A stretch of 64,000 bases of DNA from Phoronis australis (GCA_002633005.1 NMRA01000033.1:1207815-1271814); one strand, 5' to 3'. Positions 13,632-26,675 are shown, counted from the first letter of the stretch. The notes: generated by a model not told the origin, from the sequence alone. Numbers and translations: made by a program.

Positions 13632-14241
13632 ATGCCGCCAGCAAAAGGCACAAAGATATCTTGCAGCAGTGAAAACTCCAGCGAGAGCCGTTCAACCGAG
13701 CATCGGACGAGCACGGACCACATATTAACCCCTAAAGTTGGACCATTGCCGGCAAATGGTGAGATGGCGTTACATAACATTGTTAGCGATGAGACAGCTG
13801 AGGCCATAATCAGACCAGACATTCATATATGCGAATCAAAGAGCGGGGACCGTAAAACGTGCGAAGCGAGACAAAACAAGTCAAATCTTTTTTCAAAAGA
13901 CTCTTACGAGCCAATACGGAAACTGGCAATGGTTAAGCTCCAGCCACCGCGAAATCCCAGCAAGCCTTTTACAAGTTTCAGTATAGCTGATATCCTGAGC
14001 GACAAGAGAAAGCCAACAAGACCAATACCTCTAGACCCGAGACATTTCCTGACCCGCGCGTGGGATTCTCACGTGGTCAGTCCAGAATTGAGGAGATCCT
14101 ACTCCGTGGCGGACTCAGACGAGGAAGATATCGTTGTGGATGATGACCCTCCTCCCAGAGTCTCACCTGTATCACCACTTGATGCACTATTCAAGATGGC
14201 TAACAAGACATTCGAAGGACTAGACGATTGTGGACTAACAG
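13632..14241 (+). CDS. Lbx: Lbx (ladybird) homeobox protein, exon 1 coding part
   Basis: First coding exon of a ladybird-class homeodomain transcription factor, a nuclear DNA-binding repressor used in muscle-precursor and neural patterning in bilaterians. The frame opens after a TGA at 13,503 and its first ATG is at 13,632 (MPPAKG), which I take as the start; a further upstream exon cannot be excluded. Residues about 105-125 hold an EH1-like Groucho-binding motif, FTSFSIADILS, equivalent to the conserved N-terminal motif of Lbx proteins. An acidic stretch (DSDEEDIVVDDD) follows. Just before the splice site, SPLDALFKMANKTFEGLDD matches the Lbx-specific block that precedes the homeodomain in vertebrate Lbx1. 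The donor is AACAG|GTATGA at 14,242, phase 1 after a Gly first base, and joins exon 2 in frame. Exons 1 and 2 total 957 bases, giving 318 residues; mammalian Lbx1 is about 280. Confidence 0.93.
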
Positions 14242-15469
14242 GTATGAGAATCGAAAATAGATAATTTAGATTATATTTTTCAGACAGTGCTATCGAAATG
14301 TACAATCTTAAACAGAATTTTTCCGGGTTATTTTTTTAGTACCTCATAAACGAATTTTCACAAACTACGACAAATCTTTCTAAATAAAGTTCTCCTGAAC
14401 TGGTATAGAAAATAAACATTGATTTCATAACAGAATTTTTTTACTTTTTGCTGACATCTAAAAACTCGTCGACAATACCGAACGTGTGTAGTCTTCGTGG
14501 AGACGAACCGTCTAAAAAGGAAACTAAATTATACCTTTCAGTTTGAAGTTTACGAAAATGTTTCAAAATGACACTAAAATTCGGTGGAAGGAACTTGATC
14601 TATGTTCTTAATTACAAAATGAAAACCAGTGAGTAGCCTTAATTATGTTTATGAATATGTGAAATACGAAGAACACCTGTACATAGTAATTCTTTTTTCC
14701 GATTTTTTTCTCCTAATTTAGTTTAAAATGTTGTAACGCTTAAAACATGACATTTGTTTCGTTTTCAGACCTTGTACACATTTTCAAAGCTTTCGCGATT
14801 CCGGATCGATAGACAAATATTCAATAGTTTACTCTGTTTTCCCTATAAAAAATAAATGTTCAGCAACTGACAATAGATTTGTTTATGATTGTTCACGCAC
14901 ATCGATAACGCAAAGTTATGACAATATAGAATTCGACTTCCTAAATCTGGGAGCCAAAAAATGTCTATTACATGTATGTATTAACAGCTTTTTGTTAAAT
15001 CCAAAAAAGTTTTGTTTGTATCAGTGAGTTTTGGTAGAACATTATAGAAGCAACTGTTATTGTATATTCATCCTAAACTCTGATTAAATTTATCATCGAG
15101 TTAAATGTCGTTAATTGGTTAAGAGTTTATTGCGATAAGACTACTCGCAGGCAGGATTGCGTAACAGTGGAATCGCTCGTCATCTTTGTTCAATGGAATA
15201 CATTTTGGAAAATAGTTTTTCGTCCCTTCAATTATTACATTATCAGTTTTATGACCAAAAAATAAAACATGTTTTGGGTATTTTTGTCGGATGGGATAGA
15301 CGTCTTTAGTTATTAGCTTCAGTAACCAGAGCTCTAGAGCAACAAAATCCGTGTGTTTTTCTGGCTATGATTACAGATCGACAATTCTTGTCGTTGGCTG
15401 CCTGGCATTCGCTGAAATCGAGTCTGGTGATTTTACCAGTTAAATAACTAAAAATACTGTGCCATTTGA

Positions 15470-15665
15470 CGAGTGGGATTTAGCTCCGCCAGCAGAGCGT
15501 CTGAGAGTGCCTGGTTCGAATCCGCACTTGGGCTGGCCTCAGAAAATCATGATTCTTCACGCCGACAGTGTCGGTGAGTGTCCAGCTCAGCAACAAAAGC
15601 TGCTGAAACTTCCGTACACAGGGACCAATCTGAACTCGTACTATTATTACCCCATCCAGTATTAG
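15470..15665 (+). mobile_element. tRNA-derived SINE head in the Lbx intron
   Basis: A D-arm-like AGCTC...GAGCG (15,482-15,499) and a perfect B box GGTTCGAATCC (15,513-15,523), but no room for an anticodon arm between them. So it is a degenerate tRNA-derived SINE or tRNA pseudogene. The 3' boundary is a guess. Confidence 0.55.
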
Positions 15666-18600
15666 GGAGCTTATTCCTGATGAACCTCTTTTTTATTTTA
15701 CCACCTTTTTGAAAAGCCAGATTGGTTAAATGTGTCAAATCACCAAAAGAACTGTTGCATTAGGCAACAACTGACGTCAGTCGAAGCACCTTTCAATAGC
15801 TTCAAAACTAATTATTGCTCTCAAAGGTAACGAAACCTCATAAGGTGAAGTGCGGGCATGTTCTCCCCTGTTTCAATTAGTCTACTAACTAAGTCCCAGA
15901 AAACAAAAGATTTGTCCTTAACAGGTTAATTACTCTAGTAAATGATGCCTCAAACTCAAATTAACCCGACCTCACCTGGCTTATCACGAGTCGCTAATTG
16001 GTCCCTAGCTTCGTGTAGGAATAGCGCGGTCTAAAACATATCACGGGAATCGTAAAATTAATACTTTTACTGTTTGCTCGAGCTGGGTTGGATAACAAAT
16101 AGTCTTCGAGTTAGATAAAAATCGTGATCCTAAGGGAACGCAGTGGTATTCCTTGATACATTAAACACAAAAGCCAGAAACTCGATAATTACTTGTTCGG
16201 CAGACCGTTTGTTACCGCGGACTTTAAAGGCTGGTACGAGTTCGATTTTTGTTTTGACATAAAGGCAAGTTACAGAACATTTACACAATCATACTGTTTC
16301 AGTAAATTTGTATCTTCACTGCTTTTCCATGAGGGACCTCGAAACATTCACTTCAAATTTTTCGTGCAAGGAATGCAGAATATAACGTCTTAGTTTGAAA
16401 CATTTGGCTATGATGAATTTTATTACATGGCCCTCTGGGCCACCCCCATCTTGAGGTATGACCAAAGACAGCACCGCCGCCACGCCATTGTAGTGCTTAC
16501 GCATTTTTTTTACTTCAAAATTTGTGATGGAGTGCTCCCTCCCCCTCCCCCTCCCCCCGCCCCCCGTTACGACTCCTTAGATCTGCTAGTGAACGTTTTG
16601 AAAATGGTGAGCACAAAGGAAACAGTAGCCCCCATGGGATTAATTTTGGTAAAATCATCTTGACCTTAACTGATGTTAAACAGCATTCCTCTAGCCTAAT
16701 TGATAATTCCGCAAATGTTCTGAAATGTCATTTGCCTGGATGGTTAAAGGAAATGAAAGACATCCCTCTGTTGGCATTATCAACACCATCGAACAAGACT
16801 GGTTGAAAAGGACATCACCTCTTTTACGCCAGTTAAGTATCAATCATGCGGAACGCTTTGCGCATATTGTCCACACTGTTCAAAGAATTAGCTTAAAATC
16901 AAGTTGTCAAATTTTGATTGAAATAAGACAGTCCGTTAACGAACTAGTAGACGGTTTAATTAACGGGGCTCATTAACAGCCGCTCTCAGATGTGTTGATA
17001 TTTTACACTAAGATTAATACGCGCAAGTGCTGCCTGAAGTTTACTTGTTAAGCAGTTTTGTCGAGCGTAGCGGGAGAGTGTCACTTGGCGAAATAATGTG
17101 TACTATTAAAAGGTGTGGTGGCATATTTTTAATTTACTCTAAAGCCGAAGAAACACTAGATTCTGGTCTGTGTCCGACACTTTTTAAGGCTGCAAAAAGC
17201 ACACGCCCGCACGATTTTTTCCAAACATTTTATCTTCCTTTTAAAATGTCTCATAAATAATAAACACATGTAATGTTGAGGCTTGTCTTGTCTCAAGTCA
17301 ACTTTAATCACTGCTCCCCACCTCCATCCTCCTGTCCGACCCCCACCCCTGCCCCCAACCCCCAGGCGTCAGTTCAGCCAGGTGTATGACATAAAGCTTC
17401 AATTTTCGATGACCAAGCTGCCATAGTAGTAGGTTACTATGGACAACAGAAGTTGAATTTCGCTAGTGGTTCTGTGCTGAGGGATATGGACGAATATGTT
17501 AATTTGTCGAACAAGAGCTCCAGCGATGTAAATGTATCCTTTGGAGTGACGCTAGACTTTAAGATAACCTTTTCAGACACCGGGACGAATGTAATTATAC
17601 AACTTGCGCTCCCAAATTACAGCACGTGCATCAGAGCAGACAAGCCCTTTAATCGGTACATTCTATCAATAGTCTTCATATAATTAGAACAGAACTGTTT
17701 TGAAAACTAATGTGGAGCTGAATACTAATAACAAATAAGCGTAATCATTCAGCTGTTATGTTTAAAATGCTTTAATGATCAGGAGAGCTGCAACATATGT
17801 TTTAGTGATTACATAAAGACGGTGTTCTCCGATTGGAGTGGTAAAGGCTTTCAGAATCGTAAAGGCAGATTAAACGTAATAGATGTCAAAACGTAGCATC
17901 GACTCGATAGATCATGTTAAAAGTAGGCGCCCGGAGCCGGCTAAATTGGACATAAAACCTGAAGAAGACAGAGTTTTCTTTCTTCGTAATCACTAGCGAA
18001 ACGAAAGCTCGTTAAATTGCTACTTTTAGCGAAGAATGGCCTGTTTAGATAAAGGAAACATTTGACACTGAAGTATTTCAGGTGTGCATTTGTTGATGTG
18101 TTTCCTATCACATTTAGTTTTGTACATTCACAAATTCGACTGTCTAAAACTGAATTAAGGATGCTCTTACCGCTTCATTTCACTTAACTTTCATGTACTA
18201 CGCGTACTTTAATGCTAAACAGTTTAGTCGAAACGTTTTACTAAATGATTCTCACTATATCAAATTTATTTTAAATTAACGGAATTATTTAGATGAGTTT
18301 CCTTAATATCTGGAAGTGTGCCAATAAAATGGCCGCCGGCTAGATGACACAGATCTTCATTCCTATCAACTCATAGTAACAAATGAACATTGCAATCATT
18401 TTTCAGACGTTCATACATTTGTGATATCTTGTGATTGATGACATTTATATATTCTGTGATATGGTGAAAACTGAAAACTATGGAGAAAAGTATCGAAAGT
18501 GTCTGGGAAGCTGACCGTTGAACACGCATCTACTAGATCAAGTCACGTGATTTATTTCCCATACTCGTAGCGCCAGTTTTGCCGTTGTTCCACGAGTCAA

Positions 18601-19220
18601 CAAAGCTCTTGATTCCGCAACTTTAGTATTCATGCGAAAAATGTTCAAGCTTCAGGAAATTCCGTAAAAAAATCCGCAAACACGACTTCCTTCAACGGCC
18701 ACTTAGTTCTCGTTCACGTTGCTCGTGGTGTGACGCCAACACATCGAATGCTGCCTGTTGCACGTGAAAATCATGCGTCTTCATTCTATTACCTGCCTAT
18801 ATGTAATTTATGTTAATTGTATTTACGGCGTCATACTTTGTTACTGCATCCAAGGACGTCGGGAGAAAAGTCGACGGTCTGAACGAACAACCATGGAAAA
18901 CGACGTAAATGTCAATTAAATAAAATTTCGCTTTTTAATATCAATACACCGTTTCTATCCCCACAGGTATAAGTATGCGTACAGTGTACATACGTTGTTT
19001 TGGTTGTCACGTTACTGCAGTTTGATCGCATTGTTTAAAGTAGTAATCGTTTTTTAACATATTGGACATAAATTATCCTAATCACCAGCCATTTAATGGA
19101 GATTTATGACAAAACGCACTTCAATTAATTTAATTAGCGGTTTTGTTAATGATTGATACTGGGCCTTAATCTGTTCTCAAACAAGTGCTACTAAAATAGG
19201 CTGTCGCATAAGCAGAAGGT

Positions 19221-19257
<37 letters not shown>
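19221..19257. repeat. (AT)n microsatellite
   Basis: Pure AT dinucleotide run in the Lbx intron. Confidence 0.9.
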
Positions 19258-19259
<2 letters not shown>

Positions 19260-19479
19260 AGGGGTGAGGAAATCTGAGGGTGGAAAACAGGATGATGGAG
19301 AAGTCATTTAATGCTAGTTGACGTTTTCAGTGCAAAATATTATCTATTGTAATTGATGACACTGAGAACTCGACAAACGTGTTTTGCCGTAATTAACTTA
19401 TGAGATAATTGGGAAATGATGTTGTTGGCTATGACATATAAGAATGTAGATTTGAGGCATAATTCAGTACGAGCTAACG

Positions 19480-20180
19480 ATTGTGATGACGACGTTAATG
19501 ATGGTCGAGGCGATGATATTGACGACTGTCACTGTCTTGACCGTCATGATATCGATCGTGGTACTTATGAATACGGTGGCGAAGGCGAAGGTGGTGACGA
19601 TAATGACGAAGATAACAGAAACGATGACGACGAAGGTGATGGTGGTGGTTGTGGAGGCGGAGGAGGTGGTGATGGTGGTGGCGGGGTGGTGATGGTGGTG
19701 GTAGGGTGGTGATGATTATGGTGACGATGACGCTAATGATGATGGTAGTGGTGATGATATTGGCTGTAATGCTCTCCATGATGATTGGGTAGTTGATGAT
19801 GGTGTTGATGTTGTTGTTGTTGTTGGTGGTGGAAATGGTGTTAATGATGGTATTGGTGGTGATGGTGTCGATGATGTTTATAGTGATGATGATAGTGGTG
19901 TTGATGGTGATGATTTTGGTGATGGTGATTGTGATGGTGGTGGTGGTGATGATGATGGTGGTGGTGATGATGGCGGTGGTGGTGGTGGTGGTGATGGTGA
20001 TGGTGGTGGTGGTGATGGTGATGGTGGTGGTGGTGATAGTTGTGGTGATGATGATCATGACGATGGTAATGATGGTGGTGGTGGTGTGATGGTGGTGATT
20101 GTGATTCTGGTAATGGTGATTATGGTGATGACCACGATGACGACGATGATAATGATGAGGATAATGATGATGGTAATGAT
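19480..20180 (+). repeat. GAT/GGT-type trinucleotide-like repeat tract in the Lbx intron
   Basis: About 700 bases built almost only of GAT, GGT, GAC and GTT triplet-like words with frequent phase slips. It gives long shadow frames on both strands (Met/Val-rich on plus, His/Thr/Ile-rich on minus) that are not genes. Confidence 0.9.
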
Positions 20181-21570
20181 TTCGAATATATGATGGCAAT
20201 TGAGACAGGGGAAATCAGAACCATGATACACAATCTTAAACATGCTGTTGTTGTTTAAAAAACAAAGATCAACTAAAAGTCTAGGTCTATACTATACAGT
20301 CACGCTTCACTAACCTTTAATAGTGCCTGTGTTTGGAAGCTAGTCAGAGAGCAATAATTTTGAGTCATAAAATAACCATAAAATGTACAACAAGCCCCGA
20401 TTTGACAAGGCTCTTGTGCTATCAGAGCTGTTCCGAAGTTAGAAAGATAACGTACTTAAGTATTATTTTTTGCTGAGGATGAAAACTACAGTTTTGATTT
20501 TTTATTAATTTAAACACCTTAGCCAGAAACTTCTTAACAAAACACTATTGTTCGTGATGTTGAAACTGTTGTTGTATTCTAAAACATAACAAATTAAAAC
20601 TTTTTAGCATGGTACCAGTTTTACATGCTTCTTTCTGGGTCACTGCAATGGCCTCTCTGATCTAGCGGTACCCATAATACTGTGCGGTGTCCGTGGGACA
20701 CTGTTGCCGCCCTTATCTCTATTTAGACTAGTACTAGCAAAGATCAGACGGCTTCGATCTATTCTAGATGACAATTGGAAATAAAGTGACGTTGAGTAGC
20801 CTAGCAACCAAGGCCGGCCCTCCCATCAGGGGCACACATTGGTCCCTGATCCCAATAATAGTCTATTACTGTTAATTCCACGCTCATGTTCGACCGGTAT
20901 CAGCAAAGTACACCTTTATAAGCTCACACTCCGCGTGTACTGAACTTGTGTGAGTTCTTAGTAAATACGCAGCATGAAGGCAAAAGTTATCCAACAGAGT
21001 GTACACTTGTTCTTGTATTATACATGTACTGAGGCGTAAATTACTTACAGGTGTATAACGAGTCATTATGTACGGACAAAGAACAAACAAAGTGTTTTTT
21101 TATTTGTTGTCTACAGCTTTTTAAATGGGAGCGTAATGGCACCTCTCCAGCTAGTCACTAAATATGACTTCTCATAAGAAATTGGGCTAGCACAAATTAT
21201 GTTTTTGTTGCAAAGTCATAATGCAGACTTAAGAATGAGAAGCTGAGCGAGGTACCACGAAACGTTTTTCACTTAGCTTTTCTCTCTGGAGCGTGTTAGC
21301 TGCCTTATGTTTCGGAACATGGTCGATTTTTATTGCTACACAAATAAATGACAATACATTAAATGCCAATATTTAGCCCCTAAAGTGAACCATTATATCC
21401 TGGCTTTTAACTATAAAACAATTACTTACTTAAGCAAAACATAATATTGAGCAAAAATATAAAAAGTAAAAAACTTAGTCGATTTCGGCAGCGTGAAAAT
21501 TCAATGGTTATTTCTGCGGTAACTTTGGATGGTGAGAAGTACGTTGAGTAGGCAGTTTTGAGGGCATCCT

Positions 21571-21628
21571 ATTGTTGTGTTTGTGTACCAGCGCTTGATA
21601 TTGTCGTGTTTGTGTACCAGTGCTTGAT
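21571..21628 (+). repeat. 29-base tandem duplication before Lbx exon 2
   Basis: Two copies of a 29-base unit (TGTTTGTGTACCAG core), differing at two positions, ending 55 bases upstream of the exon 2 splice site. Confidence 0.85.
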
Positions 21629-21683
21629 TTGACAACAATGGTGTAATTTAATGTAAGAAATATTACCTTGTTTTTATTTCTAG

Positions 21684-22030
21684 GTAGAACAAAAGATCGC
21701 GAAGCAATCCAAAAAGGAACTGTGATAAAGAAAAGAAGAAAGTCGCGAACTGCTTTTTCGAATCAGCAAATTTACGAGCTTGAAAAACGATTTCTCTACC
21801 AGAAATACCTCACACCAGCTGATAGAGACGATATCGCGCAGAGTCTTGGTCTGAGCAATGCGCAAGTGATCACGTGGTTTCAAAACAGGCGCGCAAAATT
21901 AAAACGAGACTTGGAAGAACTTAAAGCAGACGTTACCGCCGCTCGCGTGATTGGCGGAGAAAACGTGTCGTCGATTATGTTGGAGAAAGGTGTTGAAGTT
22001 GGACTGACGAAAATCGGCGGAGTGTTGTGA
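21684..22030 (+). CDS. Lbx: Lbx (ladybird) homeobox protein, exon 2 with homeodomain
   Basis: Second and last coding exon. The acceptor TTTATTTCTAG ends at 21,683 and the exon begins GT, completing a Gly codon with the last base of exon 1. After about 13 residues comes a complete 60-residue homeodomain starting RRKSRTAFSNQQIYELEKRF, with FLYQKYL in helix 1/loop and recognition helix NAQVITWFQNRRAKLKR. Trp48, Phe49, Asn51 and Arg53 are present. Thr47 is the residue typical of the Lbx and Tlx classes, and the Lbx-type tail RDLEELKADV follows directly. About 28 residues of divergent C terminus end at TGA 22,028-22,030. The class assignment rests on the homeodomain and the flanking Lbx blocks together, so I regard it as secure. 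Reading is continuous, with no frameshift. Confidence 0.97.
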
Positions 22031-23042
22031 AACAGACCTATCTTGTTTTAATATTTTAATACTTTTTCGTGGCACTCATTTACAAGATAACCTGTTTTCA
22101 AACAGTGTTCTACTTTGGGCCAACGATGACATCATGACTTTCTCGAGATCCCGAGATAATTAAAAAACATAGGCGCGATGTCATCTTTGGGCCACCAAGG
22201 TGTTCGCTATTTGCGTTCTTCAAATGAATTACTTGGATGCTCTGGCATTCTCAAGATTCATTCAATGAAACTCAAGGAAAAGGACGCCATGACACCTTCA
22301 CATGGCAGGAAAATCTGTTAGCATTCTCGTGAGCCTGTACCTGTGCCTCCAGTGACAGAGCGAAAAATTATAAATCTGGTATTTAACACAATCAAAACGA
22401 AGACATATTTAGCGAGGACGTTACTTCCCTAAGCGCAAATACGCTAGAAAATTTTCTTATCAGGTGACTGGACGTATATGTGACGTTATTATGTGTCCTT
22501 CCGCAGAACGCTGATGGTCAATTCCGTCTAAGCCGTGTTGGCAGTGGCAGACCTACGGCAATTTAATCGAGTGGGTGATTGCTGTTGGGACCGTTTGTCT
22601 TTTCGAAATTGTTGTGTTCGTAAACTACGGGTCATTTTTAAGCCCACTGACTAACGATATTTCACACAATGATTAAGTAACTCGAGACTGCGTGTGTACT
22701 GTCTCACGAGTAGTGCGATTGTAATTGAGAAGACGCATGTACTTCAAAATCGAGTCTTTATTTGTTGTGATGTTTGTGAAAAGAAATAATCCAGGTTGTG
22801 AAACATGGCTTTTTATTTTTCATGGTTGAATCATTTCACATTCATGTCCTTAGCTTGAAGTTGCAGAGCGCGCTAATTCTGGATTAAATGAAACGTGATT
22901 GAGTGTGTTGCTATTGCAGGAACCGGTCCAGTAAATTTGGATTTAAAATGCCTCGATATTTTGGATTTTGTGGAGCAGTGTCTTTTCCAGTGGTCCCCAT
23001 GCCGTATTTTATATGCCGATTTTGAAACCAAACGTCATTTTC

Positions 23043-23048
23043 AATAAA
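23043..23048 (+). terminator. Likely Lbx poly(A) signal AATAAA
   Basis: First canonical AATAAA downstream of the Lbx stop codon that I noticed, 1,013 bases after it. It implies a 3' UTR of about 1 kb. An ATTAAA at about 22,883 is an alternative. Confidence 0.45.
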
Positions 23049-23892
23049 ATGCTACTATAACCTGAAATGTTTTTAACTTTCTGCTTGAAAATGTTTTATT
23101 TGAAACTTAAGTCCAGACTCCTATTTTCGCAAAGGAAAGTAAATTTCGAAGGATAGTCAAAACTGTTCAATGTGAGAATCACATAGATAATAATGTCATA
23201 ACCGTTTTCGTTTGACATTTTTAGCGTTACTACAAGTAAGTGACTCAAACGACGGGCAATAGGGGATCAATGCATGACAATTATTCCGTCTAAAAGTGTC
23301 CCTGTCACTCCGCTCTGCACGTACACCGACAATATATGCACAACCGTCTGTTGAGGGAATCCAATTGACATGCTTAAAAACTAATAAATTTTATAGTTAA
23401 TAAGCATGGCACACTGCAACTTTTGAGGCCAAATAATATTTGACTATAATCACTTGAATTTTAATTTCTAATTTGAAACGTTTGAAATCTTAGGATGTGT
23501 GGAGAAAATCCAACCTCTTCGTTCACAAAGGGCCCATTAGCTGTGTATTCTTTTTGAGAGTACAGGTAACAACTGAATTTGGTAGCCTGCACTCTACAAT
23601 CTATTACCCATTGCGTGTTATCTCTGCTTACAACAATTTTGGCCAAAGACTTGTTTTTGCCTGGTCTTTACCATGAATCAAATGAGAATGTTGGCATCTT
23701 TTGACAAAGTACCCAGATGAATACAGAACAAGTCATTAAAACTCCATTCCGTCCGTCGTGTTTAGCTTCTAACAAAGAGAATCAAAACAACGCCACTGAT
23801 TCGTGAAAAATTGGTCTCGAGTGTGCCTACTCTATCGATGCCACTGAGAATATCATGAAACTTTTTGCCAAAACTTCTTAAAACCTTACTAA

Positions 23893-24513
23893 CTTAAGAT
23901 CAAAATGGTCTTAGTCCTGTTTCATGAATTTCTTAATACCAAAATCAAGACCGAAATCAGCCGCTAAAACCGAAAGTTTACCAGCTACAGAATAGACTTA
24001 AGATTGGACTTTTGATCAAAAATGACCAAAGTTTAGGACTATTACCACTGTAAACTGGTGAGGAACAAATTTTGTTGATATTTGTCACAATGTAATGTCC
24101 TAACCAATGTCAAATTGAAGATCGTCTGAGTTTTCCATACAAGTGAAATGATATTTCCAGTCAAACCAGGGTGTTCTCACGCAAACTACATCCCAGTCAA
24201 TTGTTACCAAAATGTAAATAAATCCCCATTAAGAGTTCCAAGACCAAGAAAATTCCACACATCGCCTCACTTAGCCTTGTGAATTCGCAACAGGTGGCGA
24301 AAGCGTAGTTTGTATGCTCAGCTAACATGTATTTCAAAAAGTGACTTAATTTCTGTCTAAGTTAAAACCAAATACCAAACCCCGATTTTGTGTTCAAGAA
24401 ACGATCTTTTATGATCAATGTTTATCTTCGGTCTTAACTTAGCCCGAATTTTGGTCTTAATTTAGACAAGTTTTTGGTCTTAAGTCTGAAAGCCGTTTTC
24501 ATGAAATGGGACG
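23893..24513. mobile_element. Inverted-repeat (MITE-like) element with TTTCATGAA ends
   Basis: The left end carries GTCCTGTTTCATGAA, then words such as CCAAAATCAAGACC. The right end carries the reverse complement form, TTGGTCTTAAGTC then TTCATGAAATGGGAC. Several internal CTTAAGAC/GTCTTAAG words repeat. About 600 bases, no coding capacity. Related ends lie at about 1,764-1,815 and 35,012-35,142. Confidence 0.6.
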
Positions 24514-26675
24514 CAGGTGTCGTTGCGTCTAAAAAGCGTTTGGCAAAAAAATTATAAGATTTGTTCTAAAACTTGAAGATTTCAATTCAGTTGCGTCGGT
24601 TTCAAAAAAAAAAATCAACTGCTGCATTTGTGCCTGAGTCTTATTTTAAATTGATAGGTATAAATGAGAAATGATTCTATGCTGAAGCTGCATACTGTGG
24701 TCGGTGATAACTGGACAGAATTATACAGTGGATCTCAGACAATACTTCAACTGTTGTTTGGACATTTTTCATATAAGTTTCGATTTTCTTACATGATTTG
24801 TTCTTTTCGCTTTTATTTCCGCAAAAATTTGCGAGGCCAGTGGCCCTCGACTTCCCTTGTCACCGGTTGTTGAGCCACATGACCTTGCAGATACCTCCTT
24901 ACTTGCTGTACATGTACATCAATCAAAATGTTGCATTTGCGCTAACTTTGAAAGAAAGGTTTGTGGGAGTAAAGAGGTAAGGCATGTTTAAAGAGCAATG
25001 AAGCAACTTAAAGTAAGACTGGACAAAAATTAGCAGGTGCCAAAATTGAATGCTGCCTTTTTACGTCAGTTTAGCCAGGCTTATCTGCCTCACTGAATTC
25101 GACACTTCCTTATGAAGCAAGTACCTTGCAACAAAGAAATGCCACACAGTGAACTAAAACGTTCGTTCAACAACTCACTCCGACATGTTGACAAACATAG
25201 CGCATGTTGAGACTACTTCAAGCGACACCTATGGAACACGTAAACACTGAAATACTTAAATAGAAAGCCTTTGACAACAGATCATCTGTTGCTTATCATT
25301 CATACATGTAACATATCAAAATTACTGTCATATTTAACTCAAATATGTTTGTGTTTTGTCTTATAGGGATAAAGTATATCTATTTACCAACATTTTACTT
25401 ATTCTGTTAACAGTGCAGGTTATTTCTTCCTGCTGCCTCCTTATGTAGCTTATCAGTCACAGTTCAGTCCGACATCTATAGGCCACAACTGGTACTACTA
25501 ATTTTGGTTCTTGTGTGTTTTGGTGATTTCATCCAAAACAAGTTCTTTCTCTTGCTGTAACATTACGTAAGCTACGCTTGCCAACTTCGAACATGTAAGG
25601 CCAAAAAACATAGTTGATTATGGTCTTTTCCCCGACTAATTTTGAAACTTCAAGGCTTCCAGTCAATCTTAACTGAAATCGAGGCCAACGCGTGTATGCA
25701 ATGCAGCTAGATCAACGGCGGCGTGCAAGAACCTGACACTGTTCTCCTGAGTGTTGTGAGAACAAGAAGAGAAGAGTCGAAGCACGGAGTGAAATTGGAA
25801 GAATGGCCTCCAGAATAAACCTTTGATAACGACCTCTAGCAATAGGAGGTGAAAATTTTTCAGAAGTGCCGAGCATGTGAGAAACAGTCAGGTGAGTTTT
25901 GCTTTCATCTTAAGTGTTTCAAAAAGCCTTGATCTCCCTGCCTTTTTGATTGGTTTAAGCGCAAACCAAAACTTTTCGTAAAGAGCTTATACTGTTTCCA
26001 GTATGGCTAATTAACCGATTGAATCCCTTCTTCAATGGTCTCGCCCATTCAGCATAATAACCAGATAAAAAGCACGGTGTTTTTTGTCCCGCTTTGCCTG
26101 ACGTCATGGTGCACAGCAGGAATTCGGTCTTTGTAAGACCTAATGCAAAACTACCTTTCCTAGATTACCAAATCCGATTTCAACCCGCTAACTCGAGTCA
26201 CAACTTCTAACTCAAGTCGTATGGGGGGGTGGCTATTACCAGAGTATTGTGCTGTTGGACACCACGCCTGAACTATAACATTACATGCAGGGCGTATCCA
26301 GGAAAGTCGAGGATTACTGGCCAAAGTAAAAGAAAAAAACGTCATGTGAGAAAATCAAAATATTTTGATGAAAAGGCTCCGAACGACATTTGAAGTGTTT
26401 TCTGGGAAATCCGTGTAATTATGTTCGGCTTTGCGCATTTTATTCCGACTATGTCAGTTTAAAACATAAAATCGCCTTATTAAATAATAAATTTTGGTTC
26501 AAAGCACCTTTCTGAAACTGGTCTCAACCTGTTCCTTACTATGATTAGAAATACTTTCTGGAATAATTGGCAATCTGTTGCGCTTGAAACAATGTACAAC
26601 ACGTTGACTTGACCCCGGGAGCCAATTTTGCGCCGAGCATTAGTATTACCCAGCTTGTCCCTTTATGAGCCGGGA

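Larger units (their letters stand above)
14242..21683 (+). other. Lbx intron (7,442 bases)
   Basis: Single phase-1 intron between the N-terminal exon and the homeodomain exon. It contains a tRNA-derived SINE head (about 15,470-15,665), an (AT)n run (19,221-19,257), a long GAT/GGT-type repeat (about 19,480-20,180) and a 29-base tandem duplication ending 55 bases before the acceptor. I see no further exon in it. Open frames at 16.4-17.7 kb are short, lack splice context and resemble nothing I know. Lbx regulatory elements could lie here but cannot be recognised without comparison to a related genome. Confidence 0.85.

Noticed and set aside
17027-17260. Frame containing a Gly-Leu-Cys-Pro motif resembling the Cys-Pro of genes A and C
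   Set aside because: No pyrimidine-rich acceptor before the first Cys, no Tyr/Trp pattern and no signal-peptide exon nearby; the match is a few residues only.
19416-20243. Long open frames on both strands (up to 234 codons, His/Thr/Ile-rich or Met/Val-rich)
   Set aside because: They are translations of the GAT/GGT simple repeat. Composition changes with frame, with no start context or splice sites.
21680-21883. Minus-strand frame over the homeobox
   Set aside because: Shadow of Lbx exon 2.
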